Source: Legionella genomosp. 1 (GTDB lineage: Bacteria > Pseudomonadota > Gammaproteobacteria > Legionellales > Legionellaceae). Taken from it: a stretch of 9,042 nt of DNA. Below are positions 5,919 to 9,042 of this stretch, piece after piece. The notes beneath the pieces were generated by a model. It ran no database searches. It had not been told where the DNA came from and was given only the letters and a program-made list of their open reading frames with translations. Position 1 is the stretch's first letter, and the number at the start of each line of letters is the position of its first letter. Location: contig CAMAYA010000037.1 of the NCBI GenBank assembly GCA_945862275.1, positions 1 through 9,042 on the forward strand. Reading direction: 5' to 3'. Both the position numbers and the translations under genes were made by a program.

Positions 5919-6932
5919 ATGAATAAACAAGATTTTAACTTTATACTTCCGCCGGAATTGATTGCCCAATACCCGCTCGCAAATCGTAGCGATTCCCGCC
6001 TCCTCACCTATCATCGTGCCACTGGACGTCATGAACACCATTCATTTAATGCGTTAGCCGATTTTCTTGAACCGGGCGATCTGCTCGTCATGAATGATAG
6101 CCGCGTGATCCCGGCTCGATTGTATGGTCGCAAAGCCAGTGGGGGCCACGTTGAACTATTGGTGGAGCGTGTGATGGGGGAGGGGGCCTTTCTTGCACAC
6201 ATCAAAGCGAGCAAGTCACCCAAGCCGGGTGGGGTTATTCATTTAGACAAAGGGTGGCGCATTAAAATTATTGGTCGGCAAGACGATTTGTATCAATGCT
6301 CGGTGGATGGAGATGTGGATTCTATGTTGCAAGCAATAGGTCATATCCCCTTGCCACCCTATATTACCCGTACCGATGAAATGTTAGATTTAGACCGCTA
6401 CCAAACCGTTTATGCGAAACATCATGGTTCCGTTGCTGCGCCAACGGCAGGTTTGCATTTTGATGACACTGTTTTGGCACAATTAAAAGCGCGCAGTGTA
6501 GGGATAGCTTATTCTACTTTACATGTGGGAGCTGGCACGTTCCGTCCCGTGCGTTGTGATGCTATTCTCGATCACAAAATGCACCATGAGCGATTTACCG
6601 TGTCAGAAGCACTTTGCCAGGCAGTTCATGCAACGCGCGCTGCTGGCAAACGCGTGATTGCGGTGGGGACCACGTCATTGCGTAGTTTGGAAAGTGCGGC
6701 CTGTGATGGCGAATTGCGCGCATGCAGCGGAGATACAGATATATTCATAACGCCTGGTTACTCTTTTAAAGTATGTGATGGACTCATTACTAACTTCCAT
6801 CTACCTGAATCAACATTACTGATGCTGGTCTCCGCTTTTATTGGCCACGAACAGGCGATGGCGCTATACCGAACTGCCATTGAACAGCGCTATCGATTTT
6901 TTAGTTATGGGGACGCGAGTTTACTATTATGA
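5919..6932 (+). CDS. queA: S-adenosylmethionine:tRNA ribosyltransferase-isomerase
   Basis: QueA transfers and isomerises the ribosyl moiety of SAM onto preQ1 already inserted in tRNA, giving epoxyqueuosine at wobble position 34 of GUN-anticodon tRNAs. The 337-residue protein carries the full family signature: LLVMNDSRVIPARLYG (55-70), GGHVELL (75-81), HIPLPPYITR (142-151), YQTVYA..SVAAPTAGLHF (161-181), TLHVGAGTFRPV (200-211), AVGTTSLRSLES (248-259), TNFHLPESTLLMLVSAF (291-307) and YRFFSYGDA (325-333). It is somewhat shorter than E. coli QueA (356) because of compact loops and an early C-terminus. No Shine-Dalgarno sequence precedes the ATG, and no convincing promoter was found in the 156 bp upstream. 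The stop overlaps the next gene as ATGA, implying translational coupling. All conserved blocks are intact, so the enzyme is expected to be active. Confidence 0.96.
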   Translation: MNKQDFNFILPPELIAQYPLANRSDSRLLTYHRATGRHEHHSFNALADFLEPGDLLVMNDSRVIPARLYGRKASGGHVELLVERVMGEGAFLAHIKASKSPKPGGVIHLDKGWRIKIIGRQDDLYQCSVDGDVDSMLQAIGHIPLPPYITRTDEMLDLDRYQTVYAKHHGSVAAPTAGLHFDDTVLAQLKARSVGIAYSTLHVGAGTFRPVRCDAILDHKMHHERFTVSEALCQAVHATRAAGKRVIAVGTTSLRSLESAACDGELRACSGDTDIFITPGYSFKVCDGLITNFHLPESTLLMLVSAFIGHEQAMALYRTAIEQRYRFFSYGDASLLL

Positions 6933-7756
6933 TGATTCCAATATTGACAACCGATGGGGGGCGTTGCTTAACCGTGGCCAATTGGCAGGAGGTTGGGGTT
7001 CGCCTGGTCGCCGCACAACTCACATCGTTGCTAATGAAGCCGGGCTTTGACTTGCTAAACGAATTGCCTAATCTGACCGCATACATCAGTTGGATGGACG
7101 CATTTGTATTAAACGCATCCATGCCCAAAATAAATGAGTCCGGACGCTACACGCTGCGCTCAAGCTATGATGGGAGTCGCAGGCAGTATACGATGGATAC
7201 ACTGTTTAAATTGATTGGTCAACTGAAGCCACCCTTTGTGATTTTACCGCAAGGTGTCCATCAACAAAACCCAGCGGGTTGGTTATCATTGCCAAATAGC
7301 GTATTCCCTTTCTTTCCACCAATGGACTTGCCTAAGTCGCAGGGTGTGGGGCCTTATGGCGTTCACTTGTATTATGATGGAATATCTCCGTTTTCTTCGT
7401 TGTTAAAGCAAGTATCGGAGTACCACGAGTATACATGTTATGTTTCAGGTGAATTGAATGCAGCGCAGTTGCAAGCATTGGCGCATGCTGGCATACAATA
7501 TTTAGAATCAGATCTCCCCACACGAGATGCAAGCCTTGGCATAGTATATCATCGTGATGGGGTTTATTCGCTGAAAGACAAGACACAGGCGCTTCAATTT
7601 GAACCGATCGATTCAAATTGTCTCTGCCCAACCTGTAGTCAACGGCTCACGAGAGCCTATTTGCACCATTTACTAGAGCATACCCCTTTGTTATGTCAGC
7701 GATTTTTGATTCAACATAATATATATTATTGCCAGACTTCATTTACGTCTGGATAA
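6929..7756 (+). CDS. Degenerate, probably non-catalytic tRNA-guanine transglycosylase (TGT) paralogue
   Basis: This gene sits where tgt normally lies, between queA and yajC, but encodes 275 residues instead of about 370-380. The C-terminal third is clearly TGT. Residues 188-199 (GIQYLESDLPTR) match GVDMFDCVMPTR, and C231, C233, C236 and H263 preserve the zinc site around RAYLHHL. The N-terminal part aligns weakly, for example ESGRYTLRSSYDG with the ITEQGVHFRNPINGD region. By eye alignment, the preQ1-binding DSGG loop is replaced (VLNASM, N62-A63), the DECTP aspartate by Pro107, and the nucleophilic Asp (D280 in Zymomonas, D264 in E. coli) by Glu193. Most of the segment holding GIIQG and GGLAVGE is deleted, and the last roughly 30 residues are absent. 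The frame is otherwise open and shows no internal stop. It overlaps queA by ATGA. It could be a non-catalytic TGT partner, a protein with a new role, or a decaying tgt. Confidence 0.8.
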   Translation: MMIPILTTDGGRCLTVANWQEVGVRLVAAQLTSLLMKPGFDLLNELPNLTAYISWMDAFVLNASMPKINESGRYTLRSSYDGSRRQYTMDTLFKLIGQLKPPFVILPQGVHQQNPAGWLSLPNSVFPFFPPMDLPKSQGVGPYGVHLYYDGISPFSSLLKQVSEYHEYTCYVSGELNAAQLQALAHAGIQYLESDLPTRDASLGIVYHRDGVYSLKDKTQALQFEPIDSNCLCPTCSQRLTRAYLHHLLEHTPLLCQRFLIQHNIYYCQTSFTSG

Positions 7757-7788
7757 AATACCGATATCATGTGAACTCAAATAAGCCT

Positions 7789-7793
7789 AGGAG
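7789..7793 (+). promoter_or_regulatory. Strong ribosome binding site of yajC
   Basis: AGGAG, six bases before the ATG at 7800. It is markedly better than the sites of queA and secD, which suits a small abundant membrane protein. No separate promoter is obvious in the 43 bp between the TGT-like gene and yajC. Confidence 0.6.
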
Positions 7794-7799
7794 TGATAC

Positions 7800-8135
7800 A
7801 TGAGTTTTTTAGTCAGTGATGCAATGGCTGCAGCTGGTGCTGCGTTACCCGTAAAGGGCGATGGAACGTTTTCATTGGTGATGGTCGTCGGAATATTTGT
7901 ATTGTTTTATTTCATGTTGATTCGTCCACAAAATAAGCGTGCAAAAGAACACCGCGAATTGATTGCTCAGTTAAAAAAAGGCGATGAAGTGATCACCTCA
8001 AGCGGGCTGCTGGCGAAAGTCGTGAGCATTGATGAACAATACATCAAAGTTAGCATTGCAACAGGTGTTGAAATCAGCATGCAACGCAGTGCAGTCAGCA
8101 CCGTATTGCCCAAAGGTACCCTTAAATCACTGTAA
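7800..8135 (+). CDS. yajC: Sec translocon accessory protein YajC
   Basis: A 111-residue single-pass inner-membrane protein of the SecDF-YajC complex, which assists protein export through SecYEG. A short periplasmic N-terminus rich in Ala is followed by one hydrophobic segment at about residues 24-41. The family hallmark FYFMLIRPQNKRAKEH (36-51) comes next, then the small cytoplasmic domain with KKGDEVITSSGLLAKVV (59-75) and the EISMQRSAVSTVLPKG tail. Length and sequence are typical. It lies 43 bp after the TGT-like gene and 15 bp before secD, the standard proteobacterial order. Its role in E. coli is accessory rather than essential. Confidence 0.97.
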   Translation: MSFLVSDAMAAAGAALPVKGDGTFSLVMVVGIFVLFYFMLIRPQNKRAKEHRELIAQLKKGDEVITSSGLLAKVVSIDEQYIKVSIATGVEISMQRSAVSTVLPKGTLKSL

Positions 8136-8150
8136 GCGAGCCAGACGTAC

Positions 8151-9042
8151 ATGCAAAACAAATACCCATTATGGAAAAACTTAATGCTGGTCGGGATTGT
8201 GTTGATCGGATTGGTGTATGCTCTTCCTAATTTATACAGTGAAGACCCCGTCTTGCAAATTTCTTCGCAGTTGTCAGAAGTGCCGGAGAAACTGGAAGAG
8301 AATGTCCGTAAACTTCTCGATGCAGCTCACATAAAATACAGTGGTTTGACGGCCAGTGACGCATATGTGAACGTACGGTTTTCTTCAACCGATGCACAGT
8401 TACTGGCCCGTGACACCATCAAAAATGGGTTGGGTTCGCATTATACCGTGGCATTAAATCTTGCTCCATCAACGCCTAACTGGTTAAGGATGCTACGTGC
8501 TGAGCCGATGAAACAAGGGTTGGATTTGCGAGGCGGGGTGCATTTTCTTTTAGATGTGGATGTGGATAGCGTTGTTCACCGGCGATACGAAGGATTAACC
8601 AAGAACATTGGACAGGAATTACGTGAGTCGGGTATTCGTTATGCCGGTATACGTTATATTGCTGACAAAGGAATTGATGTGCGCTTTCGTACGGCGGACG
8701 CTCAAAATAACGCACTGGCTGATTTAGAGCAAAAAATTCCGAGTCTTGAATTTCATAAAGCAAACGAATCGCTTGCGGTTAGAGGGTCTTTGTCTGCAGC
8801 AGAATTAAATACGATTCGTCAAAACACCATTGAACAAACAATGAGTATTTTACGCAATCGTGTGAATGAGCTGGGCGTAGGCGAGGCGGTAGTTCAACAG
8901 CAAGGCGCCACTCGTGTTTCTGTTGATTTACCTGGGATTCAAGATGCCGCGCGCGCAAAACAAATATTGGGTGGCACGGCTACGTTGCAATTCCACCTGG
9001 TTGATTCGGACAATAATCCTGAGATTGCCAAGCAAACAGGTG
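8151..9042 (+). CDS. secD: Protein translocase subunit SecD (N-terminal part, runs off the window)
   Basis: The frame is open from ATG at 8151 to the window end, 297 complete codons of a protein usually a little over 600 residues. SecD with SecF uses the proton motive force to complete protein export on the periplasmic side. Visible features are the first membrane helix (NLMLVGIVLIGLVYALPNLY, residues about 10-29), the conserved KQGLDLRGGVHFLLDVD at the start of the periplasmic P1 region, ILRNRVNELGVGEAVVQQQG, and DLPGIQDAARAKQILGGTATLQFHLVD. These match E. coli SecD closely. The remaining helices and secF are expected to lie beyond the window. The start is 15 bp after yajC with only a weak ribosome binding site, so translation is probably coupled. 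Confidence 0.96.
   Translation, partial: MQNKYPLWKNLMLVGIVLIGLVYALPNLYSEDPVLQISSQLSEVPEKLEENVRKLLDAAHIKYSGLTASDAYVNVRFSSTDAQLLARDTIKNGLGSHYTVALNLAPSTPNWLRMLRAEPMKQGLDLRGGVHFLLDVDVDSVVHRRYEGLTKNIGQELRESGIRYAGIRYIADKGIDVRFRTADAQNNALADLEQKIPSLEFHKANESLAVRGSLSAAELNTIRQNTIEQTMSILRNRVNELGVGEAVVQQQGATRVSVDLPGIQDAARAKQILGGTATLQFHLVDSDNNPEIAKQTG

Noticed and set aside
6929..7756. DpdA-type (7-deazaguanine DNA modification) interpretation of the TGT-like gene
   Set aside because: DpdA proteins keep the catalytic aspartates and sit in modification islands with dpd genes; here the residues are lost and the neighbours are the ordinary queA-yajC-secD set.
1..9042. CRISPR arrays, tRNA/rRNA genes, insertion sequences, attachment sites, prophage or defence genes
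   Set aside because: Reading both strands I saw no regular direct repeats, no transposase or recombinase sequences and no tRNA cloverleaf; the coding density is that of core genome.

Overview
The window looks like a chromosomal core region of a gammaproteobacterium. The conserved blocks glyQ-glyS-gmhB-rsmJ and queA-tgt-yajC-secD, the Com1/DsbA2-type periplasmic thiol protein and the moderate GC content suggest the Legionella/Coxiella side of the class (Legionellales). That placement is an inference from recognised protein families; no database search was run.

Left block, + strand (about 1-5082). The tail of an unidentified upstream gene may end at 48. It is followed by a rho-independent terminator that overlaps a candidate promoter. 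A tight gene run follows: a GTG-started DsbA/Com1-like thioredoxin-fold protein, the two subunits of heterotetrameric glycyl-tRNA synthetase (glyQ, glyS), the heptose bisphosphate phosphatase gmhB and the 16S rRNA methyltransferase rsmJ. Gaps are 11 bp or less, or the genes overlap, so this is probably one operon. The gmhB reading frame appears to start at a rare ATT codon.

Middle block, - strand (5068-5783). This holds a 58-residue charged protein gene whose 3' end overlaps rsmJ, and a secreted protein of about 130 residues with no recognised function. The second has a good promoter, and a perfect GC-rich hairpin lies between the two. The hairpin's U tract faces the + strand, so it probably ends the glyQS operon transcript after that transcript has crossed the small gene in antisense.

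Right block, + strand (5919-9042). queA, a tgt-related gene, yajC and the first part of secD follow one another in the order usual for proteobacteria. queA, yajC and secD look normal. The gene in the tgt position is the most unusual item in the window. It is only 275 residues, keeps the C-terminal zinc site and the YLHHL signature, but has lost all three substrate-binding or catalytic aspartates of tRNA-guanine transglycosylase. It looks like a catalytically dead TGT paralogue, reminiscent of the eukaryotic non-catalytic QTRT2 subunit, or a decaying tgt.

Functionally the window mixes translation (glycyl-tRNA charging, rRNA methylation, tRNA queuosine) with envelope biogenesis (disulfide chemistry, LPS heptose, Sec translocon accessory proteins). 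Apart from the TGT-like gene, the ATT start and the two small - strand genes, it is ordinary core genome.
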